NCBI GenBank assembly: GCA_021209875.1 | Contig: JAGYVD010000001.1 | Span: 5,828,001 to 5,892,000 of the forward strand | Length of the DNA stretch: 64,000 nucleotides | Origin: Rosellinia necatrix | Taxonomy: Eukaryota > Ascomycota > Sordariomycetes > Xylariales > Xylariaceae | Reading direction: 5' to 3' | Shown here: in pieces, positions 38,601-50,753 of the stretch | How the letters are laid out: each line of letters begins with the position of its first letter | How positions within the stretch are numbered: position 1 is the stretch's first letter | Translations under genes and position numbers: made by a program | The notes under the pieces: generated by a model | Databases searched by the model: none | The model's input: the letters and a program-made list of their open reading frames with translations, nothing else | Told to the model about the DNA's origin: nothing

Positions 38601-41600
38601 TAACAAGTTTTAATTTTTATATAGTTAGGTTGTTTTTTTTTTATTTTTATATAAGTTTAAACTTAAAAATTTAAGCTTTATTATGCTTAGATTTAATATA
38701 TTTAATAAACTAAAATATTTTTATATAATAAAATCGTTAATTTTAATTACGTTTGATTTTTAAATAATATTTCTAATAAATAATTATACTGTTTTTTAAA
38801 ACTTTATTATTAAAACATACGCCTGCTGTTTTTTTGCTGTTATAAAAATATTGTTTAGCTTTTATATAAATATAGCTTATATATTAGCATTTATAGTAGC
38901 GTTTTTTTTTAGTCTGCTATGCTTTTATATAATAAATAGTTAAACAGTCTAAAATATTTTTATTTATTAGTTTATTATTTATTTATTATATAATAATATA
39001 GTTTAATTTAAATATATTAAAATTATATCGGGCTATTAATTAAATTAATAATTATATTAAATCTTTTAATTAATTAAATCTTATATAGTTTTTATTAACT
39101 TTTTTTTTTATATTAAAACTTTGTTTTTAAAAGTAATAAAATATATTATATATAATTAAGCTATTATGTTTATTAATCGCACAGTTAATTTTAACTTTAG
39201 CCTGTTTTTACGCAATTTTTTATAGCTTTTTTATTGCTTTTATTTTTATATAATATCTAGTAAAAAATAAATTTTAATTAATTTTAAAGTATGCTTTAAA
39301 TATTAATAAAATAAGTACTAGTCTGTTTAGACCAATAGTATTATTTAAAGCTTTAATTATTATTTATAAAATTAATTTTGTTTTATATAATATTTAATTT
39401 CTGCTTTTAATATATTATATATACAGCAAAATAGTTTATATGCTTATTTAATCTTATTTATTGCTTAATAAGCTTTAATAAACATTATATAATATTATAT
39501 ACCAGCTATTCTAGCTTAATTTTAGAATTTTTAATAAAAATTTATATTTAAATTATATATAATATAATTAAAAGTTTTTAATATATATTAATCTAATATT
39601 TATATAATACTTTTTAAACGTTATATATAAATATAAATTTTAAAATATTGCGGTTTAAAATAATATTATAGCATTAATAATATAAAGTATTTATTTATTA
39701 TTTATTTATATAGTATTAATTATAACTTTATAATTAAAATTATAGTTGTTTTTAATTAAAAACTTAAAACGTTTTAATATTTAATTATATAACTAATAAT
39801 AATAATAAAACTTTTAAATTTTTTTAAAATTAAATAGTTTATATTATATTTTATATAATTTAATAGTTTATATAATTTTTATATAAAAATATTTAAAGCA
39901 GCAATATAAACGTTTTAGCTCTGTTTTAATAAAATATATTCTAGCTTTTAAAAGCTTGTATTAAAAAATAAATGTTTTTATTTACGTATAATAAATATAA
40001 TTTTTCTGTTTTATTATATAATAACGTTTTTTATATTATTAAAATAGGCCTATAAACAGTTTATATTTTTAAAAAAATAAAAACAGTATTAAAATATTTA
40101 AAATATAATATATTATTATATTAAAACGTTTTTATTTTAACTATTTTAATTAATATAATAGTTTTTTATTTTTAAATTATATAAAAACAGTTTTTTTATT
40201 TATTTAGCTTATATATAAAAATTTATTTAAACATATATTTTTAATTATATTTTATTTATTATTAAATAATTAAAAATATTTATATTTTATAATTTATTTT
40301 AATACTTTATATAATATTAATTGTTTAATATAAATTAATTAAACAGAATATTTGTTTTTAATTTTAAATGTTTTTTTTATTATATAATATATAAATATAT
40401 TATTTATTAAAAACTAAATTAACTATATATTTTATTTATTATTAATTTTTTTTATTGTTGTTTAAGTCTAGCTTAAAATATTTTTTATATTTTATAAAAT
40501 ATGCTAAAAATCGTCAGGCAATAAGAAGCAATTAAAAATTATTTCGTACGAGTTAAAATATATGCTTTTTATACAGGCTTTTTTAAAATATATAGTTTAT
40601 TAATTAACAGCCCGTTTTTTATATATAAACATTTTTATTTATATAAACGTTATAATTAAGCTGTTTTTAAATTATAAAAGTTCTATTATATATTAAGCTA
40701 GCTTAAAAGTCTATATATATTTTTAAATTAAAAAACTTTTATATTATTTTTTAGTTATATTTTTAATTAATAAAATAAACGTTATTTATTTTTATATAAA
40801 ATGTTTTATTTTATTTTTATTTATAACTTGCAAACATGTTTTAAATTAATAAAAAGTTTTTACACGTAAGTTTTAAAATATAAAAGCTGTTATTAATTCT
40901 AGTATATTTTAGCATGCTTATATAATAATTATATTTAGCTAGATTTTATTTTAATAATTTGCTTTTAAAACTTGTTATATTTTCGCTAGCTTAATAATTA
41001 TTAGATTTAATGCTTTATATATAGCTAAATTTAAATTGTTTTATTTTGTTTATATAAAAATAATATTAGTTTAATCGGCTTAATATTAGCTATAATTTAT
41101 ATTTATATTAAAATAAATGTTTATTATATAATAAATTTTATTTTAAATTTTATCCGGTTTAATATTATATATATAAAAGTTTTTAGCTAAACTTTTAATA
41201 TAATTAAAAATATAACATAATATTAATTTTTATTATTTTAAATCGTTAATATAAACTAATAAACAGCTATACTTTATTATATAATAAATTATATAGCTTG
41301 CTAAAATAATTTTTTTTTTTCTATGTTTTTAAAAATAATATATTTATTAAAAATATATTTTATTTTATATGTTTTAAAAAATAAATTAAAAATATATTTA
41401 TTATAATTAAATTAAACGTTATATATATATATAATAATTATTTAAAAGTTTATAAAAATAATATATAATAAAATATTTATAAACTAGTTAAAAATTTAGT
41501 TTATATTTTATAAATATTATACGTTTATTTATTAAATTAAAATATATTTATATTTAATTATCGGTTATATAAATAATTTATTAGTTTTTTTTTTAAAGTT

Positions 41601-42537
41601 TAAAAATATATATTAAATATTAGTTTTAGTTATAATATATTAAATAATATTTTAAGCTATAAAATGCTTATATTATTTATATTTATTTAAAGCTGTTAAT
41701 TTAAAATAAACAAATTAAATGTTTATATAAATATTAATATAAATATAAACAAAAACGTTTTAATTTATTTAATATATATTATTTTTATATAATTTATATA
41801 AACTTAATTGTTTATATAAAGCTATTATTACTATTAAATTATATATTTTTTTTATTTAATATATTAAGCAGCTTTTGCTAGATCAGCTTATAAAATTAAT
41901 TTTATATTTTATATGTTTATAGTTTAAAGTTTTTAACGTATAACTTTTATAATAGCTAGCCGGTTATATTTAAATATTTATATTTTAAAATATAATAAGC
42001 TGTTTATATATTAAATATAATTAAAGTTATAGTTGCAATATTAAGCTTTTATTTTTAATATTATATATTAACAGCATTTTATATAATATGTTTATTAATT
42101 CTATAGTTTATTACGATTTTATTATATTATTTAATATTATTGCGTGTAATAAAATTTTTTTTTATTATATAATTATTTTAAAATTATTATAAAAATATAT
42201 TAAAAATAAATAAATAAATATTAATAATAAGTTAATAAACAGGTTTTAAAAGTTTATTTATATATTGTTTAGTTTTTATATAATAAATAGTTTTATATAA
42301 TTATATATTATCGCTTTTAATATTTAATTTTATTTTATAATTTTAAAATATAATAAAATATATAAAAATATAAATATTTAAAATTAATTTTTAAGCTTTT
42401 ATTATATAAAAATAACTTGTTTATATAAAACAAAATTTTAAAATATAATATAAAAACTTGTTTAAGTTTATTAAACTTTAGGCGCGTTTTATTTTTACTT
42501 TTATTAATTTATAGTTACGTTTTATAACTACTAATTA

Positions 42538-42845
42538 ATATTAAAAAGCTTTATATATATAATATATATATTTATTTATATATAAAACAGAATATAATTT
42601 CTTATTATATAATATTTATTATATTTAATTATTTTATTTAAATAATTATTATACGTAGTATTATTTTAAGTTTTATATAAAAATTCTATTAACGTACGAC
42701 TTATTAAAATAACAGCGATAACATAGCTTGTTTTACGTACAAAGCATACACGCTGTATATATATATGTGATATATACGCTATATGCTTATACAGAGCATA
42801 TGCACGTACAACAGCTGTGAGTAACTGTGACCAATTGCCATAGAT
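42538..42845. repeat. Third copy of the same LTR family
   Basis: Aligns to LTR copies 1 and 2. The left half (to about 42640) is fully RIP-mutated while the right half is almost clean, ending CCAATTGCCATAG. The last few terminal bases are lost. No partner LTR is visible, so it is a solo or truncated copy. Confidence 0.65.
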
Positions 42846-45472
42846 TAGTTTATATAATAATTATAATATTATCTTAATTTTTATTATTAGCGTTTAAAAT
42901 TTTTATAGCTTAAATATATTTTAGTTTTTTATATAAATATAATAAAATAGTATTTTGTTATATAATATTTTTAATAATAATTTAGTTTAAATAAAACGTT
43001 TTGTTATTATAGCAGGTTATATATTAAATTAAATAATTATTTTATTTAAAATAACGTTTAATTTTTATATTTTAAATTTAAGTTGTTTATTAATAATTAG
43101 CTTATTATTTTATTATAAAACTGCTAGTTGTTTTAATAATATTTAAAATATAATTAAAATTTATTAAGTATTTTGTTTTATTATTTTAGATCTTTAAAAA
43201 ATAAATTAATTTTTTTACAAAACAAAATATATCGGTAAAAATAAGCTTATTTTTATTAGCTATTATTTTTATATTGTTTTTATTTTTATTTAAATTAAAT
43301 TAGCTAATATCGGCCTGTTTTATATTATTATTATATAATAAAAAGTAGAACTATTAAATATTTAATGTTTTTTTAATTATTTTTTGTTTATATTTATAGT
43401 TATTTTATTATTTTAACCTTTTTAATTAAAAAGTTGTTTTAAAATTTTTTTTTACTTTTTTATTATTATTTATATTTAAGCTATTTAAATCGCTAAAATT
43501 ATTGTTTATTAAAAATAATCTAAGTAAGTTTTTATTACCTGCTAAATATTATAGTTTTAAAATATTATAACAAAAATATTATAAATATATTATATTTAAA
43601 CTAATATAAAATAAAAAACTTTATATATTATTATACTGCTTTAATAAATAAAGCTTTTATTAACAGATATATAGTTTATATTTTAAAGCGGACTTTTAAA
43701 ATAATAAGTATTAATACTATTAAAACTTATGCTAGTTTTATTAAAAGTATTAAAATAAACGATTTAAATAACAGTTCTAGTGCTAATATAGCTGTAGTTA
43801 AGTATTAATAACTAAAATATTAAAATTAAATAAATAATGCTGCTATATATTTAATTATGTTTAATATAGCTTTAAATAATTAATTAGCAGCGCGATAAAA
43901 TATTTTAAAAGCTAAAATCTTTATGTTGGCTAATATTCTAGCGTTATTTAGTTATTATATTAGTTAATCAACTGTTTTTACTGCTTTAATATTTCCGGCA
44001 TGCTTTTTTGTTTTAGTTATATTATTTTTAATTTGTTATATTAATTCTATAAAAAATTTATAGCTAAAATAAATAATTTAAAAGCTTATTTATTTAGTTT
44101 AAATTTTAACTTTTAATTTTATAATTTAAATTGCCATTATTATAATAATTTATCTATATTTTTAGCGATATAGTTTTTAAAACTCTTTATTTTTTAAAAA
44201 AATTAAAAACTGTTATAATTATTAAATATTGTTTTTTTAGTTTTAAATTAAATAATAATTTTAAAATTTTTATTAAATTTTTATTAACTTTATATTATTT
44301 TTTAAACAAGTTTAAAATATAAACTTATAATTTTTATTATTGCTTAATTTAAACTTGTTATTAAACTTATTTTAAACTATATTTTTTTTTAATATAAAAT
44401 ATTTAATATTTATAGTTTTAGTTTTTAATTTTTATATAAATTAAAAAATACTAGCTTAATAAACTTAAGTTTTATTAGCAAAAATAACGTTTTTTATTTT
44501 ATTTTTAAAACTAATAGTTTAAGTTAAACTATATTAAAGCTAAAGATTTTTTAGCTTTTATAACTTTTAAAACTAAATTTTTAACTATTAAAACTATTTT
44601 AAATTTTTTAAAGGTTAAAAGTTTCAAGTTAGTTTTATATTTTAATATATTAATAATTATTAAATAAATTAATAATAAAACCAATATATATAAGTTGTTT
44701 TATAATTAAGCTAATAAATATTATTAATTATTTTATAAATTTATATTTATATATATATTTTAAAACAAAATTAAATTTTAAAATTAAAAATAAAATAAAA
44801 ATATAATTAAATAATGCTAAAATTTACGTGCTTATTAAAAACTTAACATAAGCTTTTAAAAAATAAAACTAGTAATAATTATGTTTAAAATATATAATTA
44901 CTACTATTTAAATATAATATTAATTAAAGTTTAAAAAATAACTAATTATAATATTATAAATATTAAATATTTAATATTAAAATAATTAAAGTTTAAAAAA
45001 CAACAAATTATTTTAATATATTAATAGCTAAATATAAGAATATATAAATAACTAATAATTTAAACTGTTTAAAATATAATATAAAATTAAATTTAACTAT
45101 TGTTATATTTTTATTTTTATATTAGCAAAAATAAAATAATTAACAGGCTAACATAAAATATATTAAATCGATTAATTAATTAAATTTATAAATTAATAAA
45201 TATTAGTAAATTTTATTAGCAACAGCTAAACTTAAAAGCTAACAGTTTTATTTTTTAATAAACAGCGCTGCTTAAAATATAAAAAAAGTTATATTAAAAA
45301 TAAATATATATAAACATTAAAAAACTAAACATATTTTATCTGCTAGCATAAAAAAATAAACTAAAATATAAAATTATATAATTATAAAACTTATTATATT
45401 ATTTAATAAAGTTTACTAAAAGTAATATAGTTAAGTTTATAAAAATATAATATAGAATTAAAAAAAAAAAAG

Positions 45473-45585
45473 CTTCTGGTCTCTGCAGGACTAGAAGCCT
45501 TAGGCTAGTACTTTATCTAATCTACACAATCCTTATCTAGCTAGCTGCGCTAGCTAAATAAGGAGCCCCCCTCTTCCTGACTATG
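45473..45585. repeat. Hairpin-rich, RIP-free island
   Basis: About 110 bp of normal composition inside saturated AT-rich DNA. It contains CTTCTGGTC/GACTAGAAG arms and a second stem built on CCTTAT-CTAGCTAG with CTAGCTA-ATAAGG. Probably an LTR end or a small non-autonomous element. Confidence 0.5.
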
Positions 45586-46085
45586 TTAATTATAAATAAA
45601 ATAAATATTAAACTATAATAAAGCTTAAAGTACTACAGCATTAAAAATAATAAGCACATAAATAAATTAGCTAAAAAAAAACTTAAAAAAAAAACTTAAA
45701 AACTTTAAATTAACATTTATAGCAGCTGGACTTAAAATAATAACTAAAAATTAAATAAAAAAAATAACTAATAAATAAATATTAAATAAAGATATAAATA
45801 TTTTAAACAATATAAAAGCTGCAAAAATGTTTTATAAACTAAACAAATATTTAAAAATATTTATTTTATTTAAAAAATATTTAATTTATTATTTAAGTAT
45901 TATATCTGCTTATAAAAATTATAGTTAATATTATAATAAATTTAATTATTATAAAATAAAAATTTGCTGCTTTTATATATTTTATTTTTAAAAAAAACAA
46001 CAAAAAGCGCTAAAATATATAATTTATTATAAAACAATAATTATAAGCTAAAAAAACTAGCTTTTAAATAAAACAGATTTAAATA

Positions 46086-46290
46086 TAACTGAGAGGTGCA
46101 CCATGGGGGGGGTGAAAAGTGTATTGTAGAAGATGAAGATCTAACTATTCTGATCTAACTTGTGGATCTAGCTAGGTGCGTGGGCCAGGGCCCACTTATT
46201 AGGGCTAGTCCCAAGTGGTGGGGTGCGTGGCTTTGCCACGCTACAGGTGGGGCTACAGCGCTTATATAAGCGACTCCCCTGTCGGCGCGT
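46086..46290. repeat. Hairpin-rich, RIP-free island
   Basis: About 200 bp of GC-balanced DNA in the AT-rich block. Perfect stems are GTGGGCCAGGGCCCAC (46180-46195), GCGTGGC/GCCACGC (46225-46231 with 46235-46241) and CGCTTATATAAGCG (46259-46272). Includes a run of eight G near 46107. No coding potential. Confidence 0.5.
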
Positions 46291-47388
46291 ATCAATAACA
46301 AAAAAAACTAGCTAATAAAACTATATAATTTAAACTTAAAATTTTTTTGTAATAAATATAAATACTAACAATAATTAATTTAAAACTTTACTGCGTTTTA
46401 AAAGTTCTGTTAAATAATTAAATATTTTAATAAAATCTGTTTTGTTTTTTCAATTTAAAAAAAAAATAGTGCTGCATTAAAAAAAACGCTTTTAAGCGCT
46501 AATAAAAAAAAAATAAAAAAATAAAAAATAAAAAAAAATAAAAAAATAAAAAGTTAAAAATATAGATTTTTAAAGCTTTAAAAAAATAAAATTAAAATAA
46601 TTATAATTTTAATTTTATAAGTTTTAATATTATAAAATTAAACTTAATAATAAACTTAAATTTTTAAATTAATAAAAATATATATAAAACATATAAAACT
46701 TATAAATATATTATATTTAATTAAACTATATAAATAATATTATTTAAAAATTTATTTAAACAAATATTTTAAACTTATAAAATAAAAACAAACGTTTAAA
46801 TTAATAAAAATTATTAAAAAACTTAATAATTTAAAAATAAAACATATATTTAAAGCTTAAAAAACTAAAACATAATAACTATAAATAATATAATATTAAG
46901 CTTATAAAAACATAATTTAATACTATATTTACACTTTATATTATATAAATAAAGCCTGCCACGTCTTAAACTTTCAGGGAAGTATATAAAGTGGTGATTA
47001 AACGCCCCCGTACCGACGTTAAACTTAATTTAATTCCATTCAATTTAATTCAATTCACTCACGTGCTCGAGCAAGGGGTCGGGGAGCTCGTTTCTCTATA
47101 AAGATCACAACCCAACCCGGGCGACCACGTCGAAAAGGAACCGAAGCCGACAGAGCTTCGTGCGTAGCGTTGGAATAACCAGATCACTTACGGAGAACCA
47201 TGCATATATCATAACATCTGTATAGCCATGGGAGAAACCCGTTTAAAACCAGAGGGCATACATGTGCGCTACCTTTTTAAAGCCATATTGTACTAAAATA
47301 CCACTAAGAATGTAGTAGTTGAGTCAATCTGTGTTTTTTTCCTGCAGGGTGTCCAGGGGATTGTTGACTGTAGGTAGCTTTTGGGTCT

Positions 47389-47550
47389 TGTCACAGTTCT
47401 CACTGCTGGTAGTTCCAGAAATAACTTATGTTATTGCACAAGGAGGGGAAGTTCCCTACTTGGTCAGTCGCTAGCTACTCATTCTTTTTATATACAGTAT
47501 TCTGGCCCGTACCCCGGTGGAGTTCTTAGGTCAAGACTAATTCCGTGACA
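47389..47550. mobile_element. Solo LTR with intact target-site duplication
   Basis: 162 bp with termini TGTCACAG and CCGTGACA, flanked on both sides by GGTCT (47384-47388 and 47551-47555). TG...CA ends plus a perfect 5-bp duplication are diagnostic of LTR insertion followed by LTR-LTR recombination. A RIP-mutated relative lies at 28065-28224. Confidence 0.85.
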
Positions 47551-48399
47551 GGTCTGACAGTACCGTCTCTCCTTCACGTCTATACACACAAATTGTGGCC
47601 TGGTCGTATTCTTTTTCTTCTTCTTTTATTATTATAAATCTGTTAATATTAAAAGCACTAACTTTAGCGAAACAAAAAATAATGATCAGCTTTAATACAG
47701 AAAGTGTACGGTTAATAATATACTCAAGCAATAACTACTCATAACGTATTATCTGCCCAAGTTTCACGTCCATGTCCTGGCTTCATAACTGGGAAGTGCA
47801 CTACAACGGCCAGACCACCACTGATTCCTCGATCTTTTCAGGAGGCTAAATTGATCAGCCACCCCGTGTCAAACTTCAACTACAAACCCCTTACCATACC
47901 AAAGACATTTCTTTTTCGAGGATGTTTATTCAGTCCAAGGATTCAATCAGCCAAGTTGTCTTGATGTATTCACAGATTACAAGTCTGATGTTCTGCAAAA
48001 GGTGCATGAGATAAACAGGAGACTACAACGCCCTACTACGAGGCCTAATAGAGAATATCCCTACCCATGCTATCGGGATGACCCTATAGGGGGCGTCGCG
48101 TATGTCCTCTGCTTTTCCTCTCGTAAGGACAGTGATTATCTCCTTAGTGGGGACTACTTCCGGCATTTATATTGGGGTCTGCCCTAGTACGGCTCAGTTG
48201 GAGCGAGAGATTTCCTTCACACTCTATTTTAGTGAATGCACCTATTGCACACACCACCGCTTCGTACGTATGCGGGATAGTAAGATTCAGCATGTACGAA
48301 CACTACCCTGAGAAGAGGGATGCCGAAGCTATCTAAAATGTGTGTTCTCAAAGGGCAAAACATAGATTTATACCCCTTTGGTATTGAAACGCCTTTGCT
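47551..48399. other. Intergenic, no gene seen
   Basis: Ordinary composition with short open frames only; none shows family features. Confidence 0.5.
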
Positions 48400-48942
48400 C
48401 TACCCCCGTTGGTATACGTGATTCCCGGTCCCAGACACATTGGTGACATTGATCACAGTGGTTGGGTAGCATCGCTCGCAGAGAACAAGGAGCAGTAAGA
48501 CGCTGATTAAACCCACATCACAATGTATGTGCAAATTGATAACTCGTATTCGGTTCGGTGGCTCCGAGGGCTGAACAGGATCGCAGATTGTGCTTTGAAG
48601 GCGGACGACGTCGAGTCTGAAGAGGATTTCTCGGAGAAGAAAAAGGGGTCCCATTGATGGGCGTATGACGGGTTGTTCTTTTGTGGGTGCTCGCGTATCC
48701 TTCCACAGCCTGCATTGGGATGCCCATGCAGCGGCGATATGGACAATTTTATGTCTAGTGAATCCATTGGTGGGGGGATAGTTAGGGTGGTGTACGTAAG
48801 ATGCGACATCAGTTCGGTGCCTGTAACGCATGATGGACCAAGTGAACAACCGTCGTAGAGTTGCATGTTGACTTATGTCTTGTTTCGGTGACAAATTAGA
48901 AACATGGTGGCGAGCACGCCGTCGACGCCAGTCAGTTGCCAT
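48400..48942 (-). CDS. Hypothetical ORF ending in a partial amyloid-type motif
   Basis: A 180-codon uninterrupted frame with no recognised domain. Near the C-terminus it has a hydrophobic segment (VGLISVLLLLVLC) followed by the tail NVTNVSGTGNHVYQRG and a stop. That tail matches five positions of the 9/18-residue repeat in the nearby genes (N, G, N, Q, G at the right spacing). The middle of the ORF has unremarkable composition and other frames are also partly open, so it could be a chance ORF or the remnant of a motif protein cut short. Confidence 0.3.
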   Translation of the reverse strand: MATDWRRRRARHHVSNLSPKQDISQHATLRRLFTWSIMRYRHRTDVASYVHHPNYPPTNGFTRHKIVHIAAAWASQCRLWKDTRAPTKEQPVIRPSMGPLFLLREILFRLDVVRLQSTICDPVQPSEPPNRIRVINLHIHCDVGLISVLLLLVLCERCYPTTVINVTNVSGTGNHVYQRG

Positions 48943-49780
48943 GGCGGATTTGGTGTTGCTATCCCTTCTGCGTTGTATGGCGGATTAGACATATTGGGAA
49001 AGGAGTTAACAGGACCTCAATCGGTAAATTATAGCACCGTACCCATCAAGCCAGATATGCCATAACGAGTGGAATGATTATACCATGGAAACCGGAAGAA
49101 AGGAAAAAAGTGCACTTTGATATCTCTTAAGCAGCCGACCAGTTAGTAGTTAGATACAACCCCCTCGAGGACGCCACCACCTCTGCTGCCTATCAAGTCA
49201 AGCAGGGGACTATCCTGTCGGGTTATTCATAATGTCACCGTATTATGTTCACCGAAAAGTATTGGCCCTAAGACAATCGACTCAATGAGGTCGTGGACTC
49301 ACTTTTAGTATGATCAATACGGATATCACGACTACAACAGACAGTATAGAGTCTAACAACCGCCACACGATGCTATGCTACAAACGTAACCATTCAATCC
49401 AAGAATACCTTATCTTGCAAGATCAATATTATGCATAGGTTGGGATCTTTTAGTAAAATTCGGTTGTGTGGTAACGCCACGTTTGCTAAAGTTGGGTATG
49501 ATTCGCATAAGCTGAGCGGGGGCCCTTCCACACCGGTTATGTACTCCTCATTTCTTCTGCATATCTCGGCGTTGACATAGATAGCCTCCCGCCTAAGAGC
49601 TGTTGCCTGAGAGGTTCAAGGATACGGGAAAGATGAGAGGTACAGTTTGACCTTGTCAGCATATCTTTCGGTGTGTATAGCCTTCATGGCATATACCACT
49701 TGCCCGCTGATCAGAAGGGCGTGGTATAGCGATGAATGTTATATCCTCGGTTCAGAGTGGGCATGACTGCTCCTCTATGA
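48943..49780. other. Intergenic, no gene seen
   Basis: No coding pattern was recognised before the promoter of the repeat-protein gene. Confidence 0.5.
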
Positions 49781-49782
49781 AG

Positions 49783-49790
49783 TATATAAT
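49783..49790 (+). promoter_or_regulatory. TATA-like box of the curlin-like gene
   Basis: TATATAAT about 112 bases before the ATG at 49902, followed by a pyrimidine-rich leader (CTTCATTG..., TCTACCTTTGTTCCC). Confidence 0.45.
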
Positions 49791-49901
49791 TGTTACTCGT
49801 CTGAAGATATTTCCAACGCTTTCATTGCTTAATCCCCAGCCCTACTCACGTCGTCTCAATTCTACCTTTGTTCCCAACTTTAGTTTAATATATATCCCGA
49901 T

Positions 49902-50369
49902 ATGACATCTCAAGATGGTAACCGCGTTGATATTAGCGGGGAAGATCATACGACTTCACAGAAGGGGAAACACAACTGGGCCGGCGTAGTCGGGGAATTA
50001 AACCTGATATCCCAAACTGGGACCTCGCACTCAGCCGAAACTAAAGGCAAACGCAATCGAACGGTGCAACGTGGCCAGGGGCACGTCAGCGCAATAACAC
50101 GGGACGAAAATCTGACAGGGCAAAAAGGGAAATGCAACAGGAGCACCACAGTGGGCACTTCCAACAGCGCTATACAATATGGCGAGAACAACACACATAC
50201 AGCTGAAAACGTTGACGGTGTCGATGCAGCAGTTCATGGCACAGGTTCAACCACTATTGCAACAGAGTCTGAGCAACAAATCGTTATAGACGCTGATGGC
50301 ATCTACGGAAGCATTCTCAAGACTTTTAGGGAATGGGTAGAGAGCAGAAGAGCTGGAGATATGCACTAA
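49902..50369 (+). CDS. Curlin-like amyloid-repeat protein (10-rung repeat)
   Basis: A 155-residue intronless protein made mostly of one repeat. Gly falls at residues 13, 22, 31, 40, 49, 58, 76, 85 and 94, and Asn (or His) at 16, 25, 34, 43, 52, 61, 70, 79, 88 and 97, both every nine residues. Gln falls at 20, 38, 56, 74 and 92, every eighteen. Such ladders of Asn and Gln are typical of stacked beta-solenoid or beta-arch amyloids; bacterial curlin uses a similar Q-x-G-x-x-N signature with a longer unit. After the repeat there is a Thr/Gly linker and a predicted amphipathic helix (ILKTFREWVESRRAGD). No signal peptide, so it is probably cytoplasmic. Two neighbours carry the same repeat. A role as amyloid signal or template is inferred; a structural or storage amyloid is an alternative. 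Confidence 0.8.
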   Translation: MTSQDGNRVDISGEDHTTSQKGKHNWAGVVGELNLISQTGTSHSAETKGKRNRTVQRGQGHVSAITRDENLTGQKGKCNRSTTVGTSNSAIQYGENNTHTAENVDGVDAAVHGTGSTTIATESEQQIVIDADGIYGSILKTFREWVESRRAGDMH

Positions 50370-50453
50370 GTTTGCTGCGTGGAGATTTAGATTCAATAGT
50401 TATGGAAAACTACTTAAACTCGCTTGATGTCCTTGCTGATACTCAACGTTGAG

Positions 50454-50753
50454 TTATCCAGTGATCCAGAGACGAATTTTACTCAACGACAGCAGCAACA
50501 AAGCCACGGTGATCACAATAATAGTAACCTTCAAGTATGGGAAGGGATTCGATGAATCCTGACTAGTAATATTCCGATTCCCTCTGATTACCCCACGGTT
50601 CAATTTACCAGTCTGATCGGTCGTATTCTCCATTCCGGAAATTGAGAGGTCATTTGTATATGTACCTTTGGTATTTCGTAGTTTGGGATTGGTCTGACCG
50701 GCGCTTGATTGATGAGGAGGTGGTGATTTAGTCCGGTCTTGCTTAGAAGACAT
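50454..50753 (-). CDS. Membrane-anchored protein with the curlin-like motif
   Basis: A 99-residue intronless protein, convergent with the neighbouring repeat gene and ending 84 bases from it. Residues 1-30 are polar and Pro/Ser/Gln-rich. Residues 34-65 hold the repeat, with Asn at 34, 43, 52 and 61, Gly at 40, 49 and 58, and Gln at 47 and 65. Residues 74-91 form one hydrophobic helix (LKVTIIVITVALLLLSLS), followed by a short basic tail (KIRLW), as in tail-anchored proteins. The expected topology puts the motif in the cytosol. No known family. By analogy it could be the membrane-acting or membrane-docking partner in an amyloid-triggered pathway; that is inference. Confidence 0.7.
   Translation of the reverse strand: MSSKQDRTKSPPPHQSSAGQTNPKLRNTKGTYTNDLSISGMENTTDQTGKLNRGVIRGNRNITSQDSSNPFPYLKVTIIVITVALLLLSLSKIRLWITG

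Larger units (their letters stand above)
28225..46960. repeat. Large RIP-degraded AT-rich block (18.7 kb)
   Basis: Nested, heavily RIP-mutated repeats with stops in all frames. Recognisable content: a Gypsy element relic (30303-35697), three related LTRs, and less-mutated islands near 36060-36160, 45473-45585 and 46086-46290. The rest cannot be assigned by eye. No intact gene is present; a 73-codon frame at 28516-28737 is only a T-rich tract. Size and composition would also fit pericentromeric or subtelomeric repeats. Confidence 0.85.

Noticed and set aside
28065..47550. A single 19-kb LTR element bounded by the two related repeats
   Set aside because: The right copy has its own perfect GGTCT duplication on both sides, so it is an independent solo LTR.
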